A stretch of DNA of 27,634 nucleotides from an uncultured Collinsella sp. (GCA_900542945.1 UQPI01000027.1:1-27634), one strand, 5' to 3'; shown: positions 1 to 8,097, numbered from the stretch's first letter. Translations and numbers: made by a program. The notes: generated from the letters alone by a model not told the origin.

Positions 1-672
1 GAGCGCGGGGTCGACCCGTCGAGCCGCTGGCAGGTGTCGATGCTGGCCGAGTTCGGCGGGGCCGCCGGGTGCTCCGCCGCCGGCTGGCGCAGGTTCTCGA
101 ACGCCGCCAGGCGCGCGGGCGCCCCCGCGGCGGGGGCCAGGAGGCTCTGGGAGGCGCTGCTGGCCTCGTCGCGCTCGGGAAGGCGGCTGCCGACCGGCGA
201 GGACGTCGCGGTCCGGATACTCGCCCGGGAGATAGCCTCCCTCGACGCCGACATCGAGGAGCTCGACTCGCTCGTGGCCGACTCGCTGGCGGGCGACGAG
301 GTCTACGAGTGCCTCCTCACGGTGCCCGGGATCGGCCCCAAGACCGCTGCGGCGCTGGTGACGTCGATCGACATATCCGCGTTCAGGGGACACGACGAGC
401 TGGCGAGCTACTGCGGCGTGGCGCCCTCCGACAGGCGCTCCGGGAGCAGCATCAGGTCGACGTCGCCGCAGCGCGGCGGGAACAGGCAGCTCAAGAACCT
501 GCTCATATTCAGCTGCAACTCCCTCATCGGCACGGACAACAGGTTCGGGAGGTACTACGGGGAGTGCAGGGCGAGGGGGATGAGGCACAGCAAGGCGCTG
601 AAGGCGGTCGCGAGGAAGAGGCTCAAGGTCATCTACGCGATCATGCGCGACGCCGTCCCGTACGCGGCCTAG
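1..672 (+). mobile_element. IS110-family transposase, C-terminal part (5' end outside window)
   Basis: The reading frame is open from the first base, so the gene begins to the left; a GTG at 34 and an ATG at 40 are only internal candidates. About 220 residues are visible. The second half has the Transposase_20 (IS116/IS110/IS902) signature: a helix-hairpin-helix-like stretch (LLTVPGIGPKTAAALV) followed by FRGHDELASYCGVAP, then SGSSIR and the QRGGNRQLK block, and a basic tail ending before TAG at 670-672. IS110 enzymes are DEDD recombinases of about 400 residues; the N-terminal RuvC-like domain is missing here because of the window edge. The frame is undamaged, so the copy may be intact. Known for the family: recombination through a circular intermediate, guided by a structured RNA from a non-coding end. 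Confidence 0.9.
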
Positions 673-776
673 CGGACGGCAAGATCAACTGAAGAGGAGG
701 CGGGGGGCGCCAGGCACCCAGATGCGCCATGCCGAAATGTCGCGAAGCACGCGGTTGACAAAACTATAGAGACACG
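673..776 (+). mobile_element. Right-end non-coding region of the IS110-family element
   Basis: About 100 bases follow the transposase stop before the 3' hairpin of the next gene. They contain TTGACA at 755-760 facing outward (rightward), followed by AAACTATAGAGACAC. IS110-type elements lack clear terminal inverted repeats, so the exact end cannot be fixed from one copy; I place it near 770-780. The TTGACA has no correctly spaced -10 in place, but it could become the -35 of a promoter once the ends are joined in a circle. Confidence 0.5.
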
Positions 777-794
777 TCCCAAATGAGCTGCCTA

Positions 795-827
795 GGACGG
801 GGATCAATGAGTTTTTAATCCCCGTCC
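795..827 (-). terminator. 3' hairpin downstream of the FGGY kinase gene
   Basis: A perfect 10-bp stem (GGACGGGGAT at 795-804 with ATCCCCGTCC at 818-827) closes a 13-base loop, 13 bases past the kinase stop codon. There is no T-run after it in the minus direction, so it is either a weak terminator or an mRNA 3'-end stabiliser. It belongs with the GTCCCC-containing hairpins found after several minus-strand genes in this window. Confidence 0.5.
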
Positions 828-840
828 CAGAAAAATCATT

Positions 841-2331
841 CTAGGCCGTGTACGCGATGGTCGCATCGACGGCATGCCGCCAGCCGGCGATCTTTTTGGC
901 TCGCTCGTCAGCGGGTATGGTGGGCTCCACGATGCCGCGGGCGCCATAGACGTCGACGACATCGCGCGCGTACATGCCCAGCGCAATGCCGCAGGCCCAA
1001 GCCGCACCCAGACCGCTCATCTCGTCATTGCTCGCAATGCGGATGGGCGAGCCGACCAAGTCGCTCTCAAACTGCATCAGGTACGCATCGCGCGTGGGGC
1101 CGCCGTCAACACGAAGCTCGGCAAGCGCCGCGCCCGAATCCTCGACCATCGCATCAATGACGTCGAAGATCTGATAGGCGATCGACTCATCGGCGGCCTT
1201 CACGAACTCCGCGCGGCCCGTGGTGCGTGTCATGCCAAAGACGCAGCCCTCGGCGTCGCTCGCCCAGTGCGGCGCGCCCAGGCCAGTGAACGCCGGCACA
1301 AAGTAGACGCGGCTCGCCGGGTTGGCGGCATAGCACAGGTCGGTGACTTCCTCGGGATTGTTGATGAGCTCCAGGTCGTCGCGCAGCCACGTCTTGACGG
1401 CGCCGGCGTAGCTCACGTTGCCCTCGAGCACATACTCGGTCACACCGTCCATACGCCATGCGAGCGAGCTCGAAAGCCCATGCGAGCTGGCGACGAACTC
1501 GTCGCCGACGTTCATCATGACCGAGCTTCCGGTGCCATAGGTCGCCTTGGCCATGCCGCGGCTATGGCAGCCCTGGGCAAACAAGGCGGCATGGCTGTCG
1601 CCGAGCACGCCGTGAATGGGCACGGGCGCCGGCAAAAAGCCGCCCAGGTCCGTTGTACCGAACAGGCCATCGGAATCGGTCACCTGCGGCAGACACGCCG
1701 GATTGACACCAAAGGCCTCGCACACCGGCTCGCTCCAGCAGCCACGGCGCAGGTCAAAAAGCTGCGTGCGGCTGGCATTGGACCAGTCGCAGCGGAACTC
1801 CGCGCCGCCCGTGAGCGTCCAGACCACCCAGGCATCGATGGTGCCCAGGCACAGCTCGCCCGCCGCCGCGGCCTCGGCAGCCGCGGGAACGTTCGCGAGG
1901 ATCCAGGCCATCTTGCCCGCCGGATAGTAGGGCGAGAGCACCAGACCCGTCGTGTCACGCACCAGCTCGGCCACGCCTTCGCGCGCAGCCAGCTCGTCGC
2001 ACAGCTCGCGGGCGCGGGCGCACTGCCACACCACGGCATCGCACAGCGGCTCGCCCGTCGTGCGATTCCAGGCAACGGTAGTCTCGCGCTGGTTGGAGAT
2101 GCCGATGCCGGCGACGTCGGCCGGATCGACCCCGGTCTCCTCCACCACGGCGCGCGCCACGGCCAGCACGTTGGCGGCGATCTCGGCTGGATCATGGCTC
2201 ACCCAGCCGGCCTCGTTGACAATCTGGCGATGCGAGCGGTCGGCGCGATGGATCAGATGGCCGCCCTCGTCCACCAGCAGCGCCTTAGTACCCTGTGTGG
2301 ACTGATCGATTCCGATGATGTATTTGCTCAT
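841..2331 (-). CDS. FGGY-family carbohydrate kinase, glycerol-kinase-like
   Basis: 496 residues, the normal length for FGGY kinases. It should phosphorylate a polyol or ketose with ATP in the cytoplasm. Visible: N-terminal phosphate loop GIDQSTQGTKALL (7-19), substrate-loop NQRETT (80-85, with the Arg-Glu pair used for glycerol in GlpK), SPYY (133-136), GVLGDSHAALFAQ (241-253) with catalytic Asp245, the ATP-side TYGTGSS (264-270) and FTGLGAPHW. GlpK normally has GDQQAA, so the Gln after the catalytic Asp is Ser here, and the opening STQGTKALL resembles xylulokinases more than GlpK. Start ATG at 2331 has GGAGAG about four bases upstream. It is the last gene of an operon with a sugar isomerase and a split transketolase, so I favour a ketose substrate over glycerol; plain glycerol kinase remains possible. 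Confidence 0.85.
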   Translation of the reverse strand: MSKYIIGIDQSTQGTKALLVDEGGHLIHRADRSHRQIVNEAGWVSHDPAEIAANVLAVARAVVEETGVDPADVAGIGISNQRETTVAWNRTTGEPLCDAVVWQCARARELCDELAAREGVAELVRDTTGLVLSPYYPAGKMAWILANVPAAAEAAAAGELCLGTIDAWVVWTLTGGAEFRCDWSNASRTQLFDLRRGCWSEPVCEAFGVNPACLPQVTDSDGLFGTTDLGGFLPAPVPIHGVLGDSHAALFAQGCHSRGMAKATYGTGSSVMMNVGDEFVASSHGLSSSLAWRMDGVTEYVLEGNVSYAGAVKTWLRDDLELINNPEEVTDLCYAANPASRVYFVPAFTGLGAPHWASDAEGCVFGMTRTTGRAEFVKAADESIAYQIFDVIDAMVEDSGAALAELRVDGGPTRDAYLMQFESDLVGSPIRIASNDEMSGLGAAWACGIALGMYARDVVDVYGARGIVEPTIPADERAKKIAGWRHAVDATIAYTA

Positions 2332-2443
2332 GTACTCTCCTGTCTCCCCCGTCGATTCAAAACTAAAACCCGACGGACAAGGAGCGAGTGGCCGACCGGC
2401 TCATGAGAGCGCAGCCGGCCTGCTCAAAATTCAACCTAAAAGG

Positions 2444-2474
2444 ATTGGTGCAAACCTGTCCCCGATGCACCAAT
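2444..2474 (-). repeat. Hairpin overlapping the stop codon of the transketolase C-half gene
   Basis: ATTGGTGC (2444-2451) pairs perfectly with GCACCAAT (2467-2474), whose last base is part of the stop codon. The loop contains CTGTCCCC, the core shared with other hairpins in the window. It lies inside the operon before the kinase gene and may stabilise or partly terminate the upstream message. Confidence 0.5.
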
Positions 2475-3415
2475 TACTCTGCGGGAAGGAACTCGACGAC
2501 CGTCTTGGCGATTCCCTCGCCCATCAGGCCGTAGTGCGCAAAGACCTCGGGGCTCGTACCGGTGATGGCCGGCGCATCGGGTAGACTCAGGCACTTGACC
2601 GGACGCGGGCAGTGCTCACCCACGACCTGCGCGACCATGGAACCCAGGCCACCGAAGGGACTGTGCTCCTCGACGGTCACGACGGCTCGCGTGGCACCGG
2701 CGGCCTCGATCACGGCCTCGGCGTCGAGCGGCTTGACGCAGTACATATCGAGCACCGTTGCCGAGATACCCTGCTCGGCCAAAAGGTCGGCGGCGTCCAC
2801 GGCGTGGCGGACCATCTCACCGGTGGCGACGATCGCCACATCGGTGCCGCGGCGCACCCAGGTGGCGCGGTCCATCTGGAACGGGCACTCGTCCTCGGTG
2901 TACACGTCCTCCACCGGGTTGCGGCCCACGCGGATGTAGGCCGGCTTGTTGTCGGCAACCAGGGCGCGCACGAGCTCGGCGGTCTGGAAGCGATCGCTCG
3001 GCAGATACACGCGCATGTTGGGAATCGCGCTCATGGCGGCGATATCCTGCGCGGAGTGATGGCTCATACCGAGGGCGCCATAGGAAACGCCGCCCGAGAT
3101 GCCGATGAGCTTGACGTTGGTGTTGGAGTACGAAACGTCGACCTTGCACTGCTCATACGAGCGCGTGGTCACAAAGGACGCCGGCGAGGCGGCCCAGGCC
3201 TTCTTGCCGCACGAGGCCATACCGGCGGCGATACTCACCAGGTCCTGCTCGGCGATGCCGACCTCAATGGACTGCTGGGGATACTGATCGAAGAACGGCG
3301 TGAGCGATGCGGAGCCGCGGGAGTCGGAGCACAAGACGACGATGTCTTTATCGGTTGCGGCGGCCTCGAGCAGCGTGTCGCAGATAGCCTTGCGGTTGGC
3401 GATCTTGTTAGCCAT
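2474..3415 (-). CDS. Transketolase, C-terminal subunit (pyrimidine-binding and C domains)
   Basis: 313 residues from the ATG at 3415, which has a strong AAGGAGG six bases upstream; a longer frame to 3469 has no ribosome site and reads unlike coding sequence. It holds the pyrimidine-binding half of a split transketolase: GIAEQDLVSIAAGMA carries the Glu that activates the thiamin ring, then YGALGMSHHSAQDIA, and a C-terminal domain with VVTVEEHSPFGGLGS. It should pair with the adjacent N-half to move two-carbon ketol units between sugar phosphates in the cytoplasm. Its start overlaps the end of the N-half gene by eight bases, suggesting balanced translation. A DXP-synthase-like or acetoin dehydrogenase subunit is less likely given the partner and the isomerase. 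Confidence 0.9.
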   Translation of the reverse strand: MANKIANRKAICDTLLEAAATDKDIVVLCSDSRGSASLTPFFDQYPQQSIEVGIAEQDLVSIAAGMASCGKKAWAASPASFVTTRSYEQCKVDVSYSNTNVKLIGISGGVSYGALGMSHHSAQDIAAMSAIPNMRVYLPSDRFQTAELVRALVADNKPAYIRVGRNPVEDVYTEDECPFQMDRATWVRRGTDVAIVATGEMVRHAVDAADLLAEQGISATVLDMYCVKPLDAEAVIEAAGATRAVVTVEEHSPFGGLGSMVAQVVGEHCPRPVKCLSLPDAPAITGTSPEVFAHYGLMGEGIAKTVVEFLPAE

Positions 3416-4244
3416 TGATAGCCTCCTTATGGGCAGCGAAATCGGCGATGATCTGGGCATATTCCTCATCGTTGGGCAGGTGATGATGCCAGGCGGCCTT
3501 GTCCTCCATAACCGGCGAGCCGTAGCCCTTCACCGTGTTGAGGATGATGACCGTGGGCTTACCCTTGGTCTCGGCGGCCAGCGTCAGCGCGGCGTCGATG
3601 GCCTGGACGTCGTTGCCCGGAATGGACAGCACGTTCCAACCGAAGGCGGCCCAGCGCTCCTCCTGCGAATCCTGCTTCATGACGTCCTCGGTGCTGCCGC
3701 TGATCTGCAGGCGGTTGCGGTCCACGAGCGCGCACAGGTTATCGAGCTGGTAGTTGCCGCCGCTCATGGCGCCCTCCCAGACCGAGCCCTCGGCAAGCTC
3801 GCCGTCGCCCATGATGGTGTAGACGCGGTAGTCGCGGCCATCCATCTTGCCGGCAAGCGCCATCCCGACGGCCACGGGCAGGCCATGACCCAGCGAGCCC
3901 GAGTTCATCTCGATGCCCTTGAGCTTGTTGTTGGGGTGGCCGATGTAGGGGCTGCCGAACTTAGAGAAGCGGGCCTTGACGTCGTCGAGGTCCAGATAGC
4001 CCTCGTGGCAGAGCACCGCGTAGTAGGCCTCCATGGCGTGGCCCTTGGAGAGTACGAAGCGATCGCGGTTGGGATCGTCGACGGTCTCGGGAGAAATGCT
4101 GAGGTGGTTGGCATAGAGGGTCATCAGCGCATCGATGACCGACATGTCGCCGCCGATGTGCCCGCCAGCGCCAGCCATGATGATATCGACGCAATCGCGG
4201 CGAAGGTCCCAACGCAGGGATTCAAGCTCTTCGATAGTTGCCAT
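3408..4244 (-). CDS. Transketolase, N-terminal subunit (thiamin diphosphate domain)
   Basis: 278 residues from ATG 4244, with GAGGAG upstream lying inside the 3' end of the isomerase gene; only two bases separate that stop from this start. It shows the thiamin diphosphate half: SKGHAMEAYYAVL, IGHPNNKLKGIEMNSGSLGHGL and the metal/cofactor motif beginning GDGELAEGSVWEGAM and ending in DNLCALVDRNRLQ. Full-length transketolase is about 660 residues; here it is divided into two genes, a common arrangement in Gram-positive and anaerobic bacteria. Together with the C-half it should form the active heterotetramer. Position between isomerase and kinase suggests a dedicated catabolic rather than housekeeping transketolase, although the only visible reason is the operon context. 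Confidence 0.92.
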   Translation of the reverse strand: MATIEELESLRWDLRRDCVDIIMAGAGGHIGGDMSVIDALMTLYANHLSISPETVDDPNRDRFVLSKGHAMEAYYAVLCHEGYLDLDDVKARFSKFGSPYIGHPNNKLKGIEMNSGSLGHGLPVAVGMALAGKMDGRDYRVYTIMGDGELAEGSVWEGAMSGGNYQLDNLCALVDRNRLQISGSTEDVMKQDSQEERWAAFGWNVLSIPGNDVQAIDAALTLAAETKGKPTVIILNTVKGYGSPVMEDKAAWHHHLPNDEEYAQIIADFAAHKEAING

Positions 4245-4246
4245 TT

Positions 4247-5647
4247 CTACTCTCCTCGCAGGTAAGCTTTGACGTCTTCTTCGATGGGGTCGTACAGGTC
4301 GGGGACAATGCCGATGTACTTGCACGCCTCGTAGAGCACCGGCACCACGTTGGCGTGAATGGCGACGCAGTGGTGGATGTAGGGACCCTCGACGATCTTG
4401 GCCTCGAGGCGCTTGAGGTTGTCGACCTCGACCCACAGGTAGGTGCCCATGCCGGCCGGGCCGTCGATGCCGCGGGCGTTACCCAGCAGCAGCGAGTACT
4501 CGCCGTTGTCGCCGTCAAAGCGGGCAAGGGTGAGGTCGCCGTGCTTGGCCTCGGCCGTCAGCGCGCCGGGGTGATCGAAAGCCAGCGGGTAAGTGAGCTT
4601 GGGCTTGACGGCCGCGCAGCTGCAGGGCCAGGGGCCGCAGTGCTGCAGCAGCTCGCCGTTCTCGTCATCGGGATGACGCACGGTCCAGTCGGCGAACATG
4701 CCGCGGTGACGGCCCAGGTCGGCGGCCTCGACCATCAGCGCGGTGATAGCGCCATGGATGTCGGTCTCGCAGACGATGGGGATGCCCATCTCGTTGAGGA
4801 TTGCGTTGGCGGCGCAGGGCATAATGCCCAACTCGTCCTGCAGGGCGTTCCAGCACTGGATGGCGCCGGCGTTGCAGCCGTACTTCTCGACCAAGCGCTT
4901 CATGGCAATGGCGAGTCCTGCGACCGCAGGAACCTTGTCCTCGGGTATGCAGATCTCAAAGCTGTCACCAATGTGGGCGAGCATGGCTGCCATGGCCTGC
5001 TCGTCAGCCTGGGCGTCGCGCACGGCCTGGACAAGCTCGGTCATGGGGATGGGCGAAAGCTGGATGTTGAACTTCTCGAGCAGCTCGCCCTCGTTGCACA
5101 TGGTCGACCAGAAATCGAACGGACGGGTGGCCATCTGCAGGATGCGGGTGTGCTTGAAGGTCTTGACCACGTTGCACACGGCCAAAAAGTCCCAGACGCC
5201 GCGCTCGAACTCGGGATCGGTCAGACGGCAGTTGGTCATGTAGGTGAAGGGAACCTGGAAGCGGCGCAGGACCTTGCCGGTGGCGAACAGACCGCACTGG
5301 CTATCACGCAGACGGGTGCCGTCGGGCTCGGGGCGCTCGTCGCGCGGCCCCCACAGCAGCACGGGCAAACCGAGCTCGCGGGCAAGGCGGGCGCAGACAT
5401 ACTCGGTACCAAAGTTGGCGTGGCAGAGCATGATGCCGTCGACGCCCTCGGCGCGGAACTTCTCGACGATAGGCGCGATATGGCTGTCGTCGAACAGCAG
5501 GCCCTCGTCGTTGATGTCGTCGATATCCACAATCTCGACGCCGATCTCGCGCAGGCGATCAGCCGTCAGACCGCGATACCTGATCGCGTCCGGCGCGCTA
5601 AAGATACTGCGGCGCGTGGGCACAAAGCCGAGCTTGATCTTGTCCAT
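4247..5647 (-). CDS. L-fucose/L-arabinose isomerase-family sugar isomerase
   Basis: 466 residues, first gene of the four-gene operon. The protein resembles the FucI/AraA superfamily (COG2407-type): GLTADRLREIGVEIVDID near the N-terminus, DGIMLCHANFGTEYVCARLA, GLPVLLWGPRDERP, FAVCNVVKTFKHTRIL-like central strand, NAGAIQCWNALQDELGIMPC, and the acidic ETDIHGAITALM where the family places metal-binding carboxylates. It should interconvert an aldose and a ketose with a divalent metal ion. Known L-fucose isomerases are nearer 590 residues, so this is a shorter, more distant member and the substrate cannot be read off. ATG 5647 has GGGGAGG seven bases upstream. The gene starts below a 257-bp A+T-rich control region next to a LacI-type regulator. 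Confidence 0.8.
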   Translation of the reverse strand: MDKIKLGFVPTRRSIFSAPDAIRYRGLTADRLREIGVEIVDIDDINDEGLLFDDSHIAPIVEKFRAEGVDGIMLCHANFGTEYVCARLARELGLPVLLWGPRDERPEPDGTRLRDSQCGLFATGKVLRRFQVPFTYMTNCRLTDPEFERGVWDFLAVCNVVKTFKHTRILQMATRPFDFWSTMCNEGELLEKFNIQLSPIPMTELVQAVRDAQADEQAMAAMLAHIGDSFEICIPEDKVPAVAGLAIAMKRLVEKYGCNAGAIQCWNALQDELGIMPCAANAILNEMGIPIVCETDIHGAITALMVEAADLGRHRGMFADWTVRHPDDENGELLQHCGPWPCSCAAVKPKLTYPLAFDHPGALTAEAKHGDLTLARFDGDNGEYSLLLGNARGIDGPAGMGTYLWVEVDNLKRLEAKIVEGPYIHHCVAIHANVVPVLYEACKYIGIVPDLYDPIEEDVKAYLRGE

Positions 5648-5800
5648 GTACGTCCTCCCCTAGTCACATGTTCAGTAAACAGACGCATGTTTCGTTTTGT
5701 TCTGTTTACTAAATGTTTTACTCTTTTGTTTAAAAGTTTAGCGCGAAAGTCTCGTAAACGGTAGAGAAATCAGCCTAAACGGTATGTAAACAATCTGAAC
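5648..5800 (-). promoter_or_regulatory. Control region of the sugar operon with LacI-type operator candidates
   Basis: A+T-rich stretch unlike its surroundings. It contains two direct copies of TAAACGGTA (5755-5763 and 5776-5784) spaced 21 bp, two helical turns; a TAAATGTTTTA (5710-5720) nearly identical to TAAATGTTTA in the regulator's own promoter; and a 10-bp inverted repeat AGTAAACAGA (5674-5683) with TCTGTTTACT (5701-5710). LacI-family operators are typically palindromes with TAAAC-type half-sites around a CG centre. I could not settle on a -35/-10 pair for the operon. Confidence 0.6.
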
Positions 5801-5814
5801 ATACAAGGGCAACA

Positions 5815-5842
5815 AAAAGAGGGCCCCGAAGGACCCTCTTTT
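5815..5842 (-). terminator. Rho-independent terminator of the LacI-family regulator gene
   Basis: AAAAGAGGG (5815-5823) pairs perfectly with CCCTCTTTT (5834-5842) around a 10-base loop. In the minus direction the stem runs into TTTTTG, the expected U-tract. It ends the regulator transcript about 60 bases past its stop and separates it from the sugar operon promoter. Confidence 0.85.
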
Positions 5843-5904
5843 GAATAGCGCTATGTTTACTGCCCTAGCGAGCTTTGGCACGCTGCAGGCGATGCCGTCT
5901 CCGC

Positions 5905-6915
5905 CTAGATTTCGCGCACGCTCTGGCGCTCGACAAAATAGGTCGACACAGCCGTTTTGCAGGTGTAGCTCTTGGGATTGCGGATGTTGCCCACTAGGCG
6001 GCGCACCGCGATCTCGCCCACCTCGTGTTTGGGAACATGCACCGTGGTGAGTGGCGGGTTGGAGAAGGCGCCCAGAGATAGGTCGTCAAAGCCGATGATC
6101 GAGACATCCTCGGGCACGCGAATGCCGTGCTCGTTGAACGCGCGCATGGCACCCACGGCGAGCACGTCGTTCTCGGCAAAGAAAGCCGTCGGCAGGTCGT
6201 CGCGTGAGACGCTGTCGAGCCATGCACCCATATCGCGATAGGCACCTTCGAGCGTGGTGCCCAGCGTGACGCGCCATGCCGGGTTTGCCTCGAGGCCCGC
6301 ATCCTCAAGTGCTTGGCGATAGCCGCGCTCGCGATCCTTAAAGTTGCGGATACGAAGATCGCCTGCCAGATAGCCGATTTGCCTGTGACCCTTCTCGATA
6401 AGGTAGTCCACGGCGCGCAGCACCGAATCGGTATTGGCAATGACTACGGCATCGAAGTACTGGCGGTCGCTCCAGCCATCGAGCACGATCAGGTGGGCAG
6501 CGGCGTTAGCGAACAGGGCGTAGTCTTCTTCGCCCAGCTCGGTGCCCATCAGCACGATGGCGGCGGACGGATCGGCGATCAGGCCCTCGACCTGCGGACG
6601 CACGGCGTCCAGGTCGCTAAAGTCGAGCGAGACAAAGCTCGTGCTCATGCCGTGGCGACGCGCCTGGCGCTCCACGCCCTCAATAACCGCGGGATGGAAG
6701 GTGCTCTCGTCCAGGATGGCGCCCGTCTTGCGCGCGAGCACAAACTGGATGCTCTCAAGTTGCGTCGACTGCTGATAGCCGAGCGACTGCGCGCACTCCA
6801 GGATGACCTTGGCGGTCTCCTCGCTCACGCTGCGCTTGCGGTTGAGCGCGTTGGACACGGTCGCAGGCGAAAAACCGGTAATGCGGCTGATCTCGCGAAC
6901 ACTTGCTTTAGCCAT
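5905..6915 (-). CDS. LacI-family transcriptional regulator
   Basis: 336 residues from ATG 6915, preceded by a G-rich ribosome site (AGGGGG); an upstream extension to 6996 lacks coding character. Residues 2-50 are the LacI helix-turn-helix and hinge (VREISRITGFSPATVSNALN, then SLGYQQ), followed by a periplasmic-binding-protein fold sensor: GAILDESTFHPAVIEGVERQA, AIVLMGTELGEEDYALF, VDYLIEKGHRQIGYLAGD, TAFFAENDVLAVGAMRAFNEHG, VSIIGFDDLSLGAFSNPPLTTV. It is a cytoplasmic DNA-binding repressor or activator responding to a sugar or sugar phosphate. Same orientation and immediately upstream of the sugar operon, with shared operator-like motifs, so it most likely controls that operon and itself. Confidence 0.92.
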   Translation of the reverse strand: MAKASVREISRITGFSPATVSNALNRKRSVSEETAKVILECAQSLGYQQSTQLESIQFVLARKTGAILDESTFHPAVIEGVERQARRHGMSTSFVSLDFSDLDAVRPQVEGLIADPSAAIVLMGTELGEEDYALFANAAAHLIVLDGWSDRQYFDAVVIANTDSVLRAVDYLIEKGHRQIGYLAGDLRIRNFKDRERGYRQALEDAGLEANPAWRVTLGTTLEGAYRDMGAWLDSVSRDDLPTAFFAENDVLAVGAMRAFNEHGIRVPEDVSIIGFDDLSLGAFSNPPLTTVHVPKHEVGEIAVRRLVGNIRNPKSYTCKTAVSTYFVERQSVREI

Positions 6916-7010
6916 TGTTCCCCCTAGCAACGGCCGCTGTCGAGCATCGTGGCCTGACCGCCCCGTGACTCGACAACTAAACGACCGCAAATTCAATCTA
7001 AACAGAATAG

Positions 7011-7044
7011 TAAATGTTTAATAGCTAGTTTAGCCTGTTGTCAA
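7011..7044 (-). promoter_or_regulatory. Promoter and candidate auto-operator of the LacI-family gene
   Basis: On the minus strand TTGACA (7044-7039) is a perfect -35. Downstream lie TATTAA at 15-bp spacing or TTAAAC at 17-bp spacing as -10 candidates. TAAATGTTTA (7011-7020), a palindrome except for its central TG, overlaps the -10 region, and further CTAAAC half-sites occur at 6977-6982 and 6998-7003. Repression of its own gene is the simple reading. Confidence 0.6.
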
Positions 7045-7118
7045 GCGAAGCGACGCGACTATTCCCCCAACGGGCGTATTTACTCGGTAGCTAATCTGGA
7101 ACGGGGCACAGAAACCGT

Positions 7119-8093
7119 TTAGCCAAGGATGCGAGCCATGCGTGCCTTAAACTCCGCGAGGAAACGTGGGGCGTCCACGGTGAGCGCCACGAGCGCGCTC
7201 TTATCTGGATCGGGCAGACGGTGCTCGTCGCAGATGGTGCGGCCGCGATACTCGCCCAGCAGGTCGACACGCAGGTTACAGCCGAGCGCACCCACGAGCG
7301 TGGGATCAATCGCCACGGCAACCGCCAGCGGATCGTGCAGCGCGCAGCCGCCCAGGTAGGGCGCGTTCATTTCGTACGAACCGATATAGTGCTCGACCAT
7401 GCTCGCAAACGCGCAGCCAGCCATAGTGCCCGAGCCCGTCCAGCCGGCAACGTCGCGGCGCGTGAGCACCACGCGGTGCGTCACATCCAAGCCCACCATG
7501 GTGAGCTTGCGGCCCGAGTGCAACACGGCGTCGGCAGCCTCGGGGTCGCCCGCCATGTTGGCCTCGGCGCCCGCGCTCACGTTGCCGGGCACGGTAAGCG
7601 CACCGCCCATCACGACCACGCGGCCGATGGACATCATCGCCGCCGCATCGCGCTCCAGGGCAAGCGCCAGATTGGTGAGCGGGCCGGTCGCAACGTAGGC
7701 CAGATCGGGACCATAGGTACGCGCGGCATCAATCAGGTAATCGACCGCCGCATTGCCATCGGCCGACGTCGCGCCCACCGGCTCGTACGGCGAGGCGGGC
7801 ACGCTTGCGCCGCCAATGCCGTTCTTGCCGTGGATAAGCGTGGTGGACGCCGGCGGCGTGTAGGGTTCGGTCGCTTTCACGGGACGATCGGCGCCCAGGT
7901 ACACCGGCACCTCGGGACGACCCAACAGGTCGAGCACCGCCAAGCAGTTGTGCGCCGACTGCTCGACGCGCACGTTGCCAAAGCACGTGGTGATGCCGAC
8001 GAGCTCCACCTCGGGGCTCGCGATGGCATAGGCGAGCGCCATCGCATCATCCACACCCATATCCAGATCAAGGATCAGCTTCTTGGTTGCCAT
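7119..8093 (-). CDS. Ribonucleoside hydrolase (inosine-uridine preferring family)
   Basis: 324 residues, typical of the family. It splits ribonucleosides into free base and ribose in the cytoplasm, with a bound calcium ion. Visible: the aspartate cluster LDLDMGVDDAMAL (8-20; the usual DTDPGxDDA has Pro replaced by Met), GITTCFGNV, the glycine motif VVMGGALTVPGNVSAGAEAN followed by MAGDPEAADAVL, and the late HDP in LHDPLAVAVAID that carries the active-site His-Asp. Start ATG 8093 has GGAG eight bases upstream. Four bases separate it from the ribokinase stop, so it is translated from the same message and the released ribose is the next enzyme's substrate. Base preference cannot be assigned. Confidence 0.9.
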   Translation of the reverse strand: MATKKLILDLDMGVDDAMALAYAIASPEVELVGITTCFGNVRVEQSAHNCLAVLDLLGRPEVPVYLGADRPVKATEPYTPPASTTLIHGKNGIGGASVPASPYEPVGATSADGNAAVDYLIDAARTYGPDLAYVATGPLTNLALALERDAAAMMSIGRVVVMGGALTVPGNVSAGAEANMAGDPEAADAVLHSGRKLTMVGLDVTHRVVLTRRDVAGWTGSGTMAGCAFASMVEHYIGSYEMNAPYLGGCALHDPLAVAVAIDPTLVGALGCNLRVDLLGEYRGRTICDEHRLPDPDKSALVALTVDAPRFLAEFKARMARILG

Positions 8094-8097
8094 TGTT

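Noticed and set aside
69..692. Second frame within the IS110 transposase
   Set aside because: Arg/Gly-rich shadow; the other frame carries the transposase motifs.
765..770. TATAGA after TTGACA as a complete promoter at the IS end
   Set aside because: Only four bases separate the two boxes, far too close for a functional promoter in the linear state.
874..2406. Long plus-strand open frame (510 codons) opposite the kinase gene
   Set aside because: Mirror frame of a high-G+C gene; low-complexity His/Arg/Ala-rich translation, no ribosome site, no family resemblance.
4238..5764. 508-codon plus-strand frame opposite the isomerase
   Set aside because: Antisense shadow; the minus strand has clear homology, ribosome site and operon spacing.
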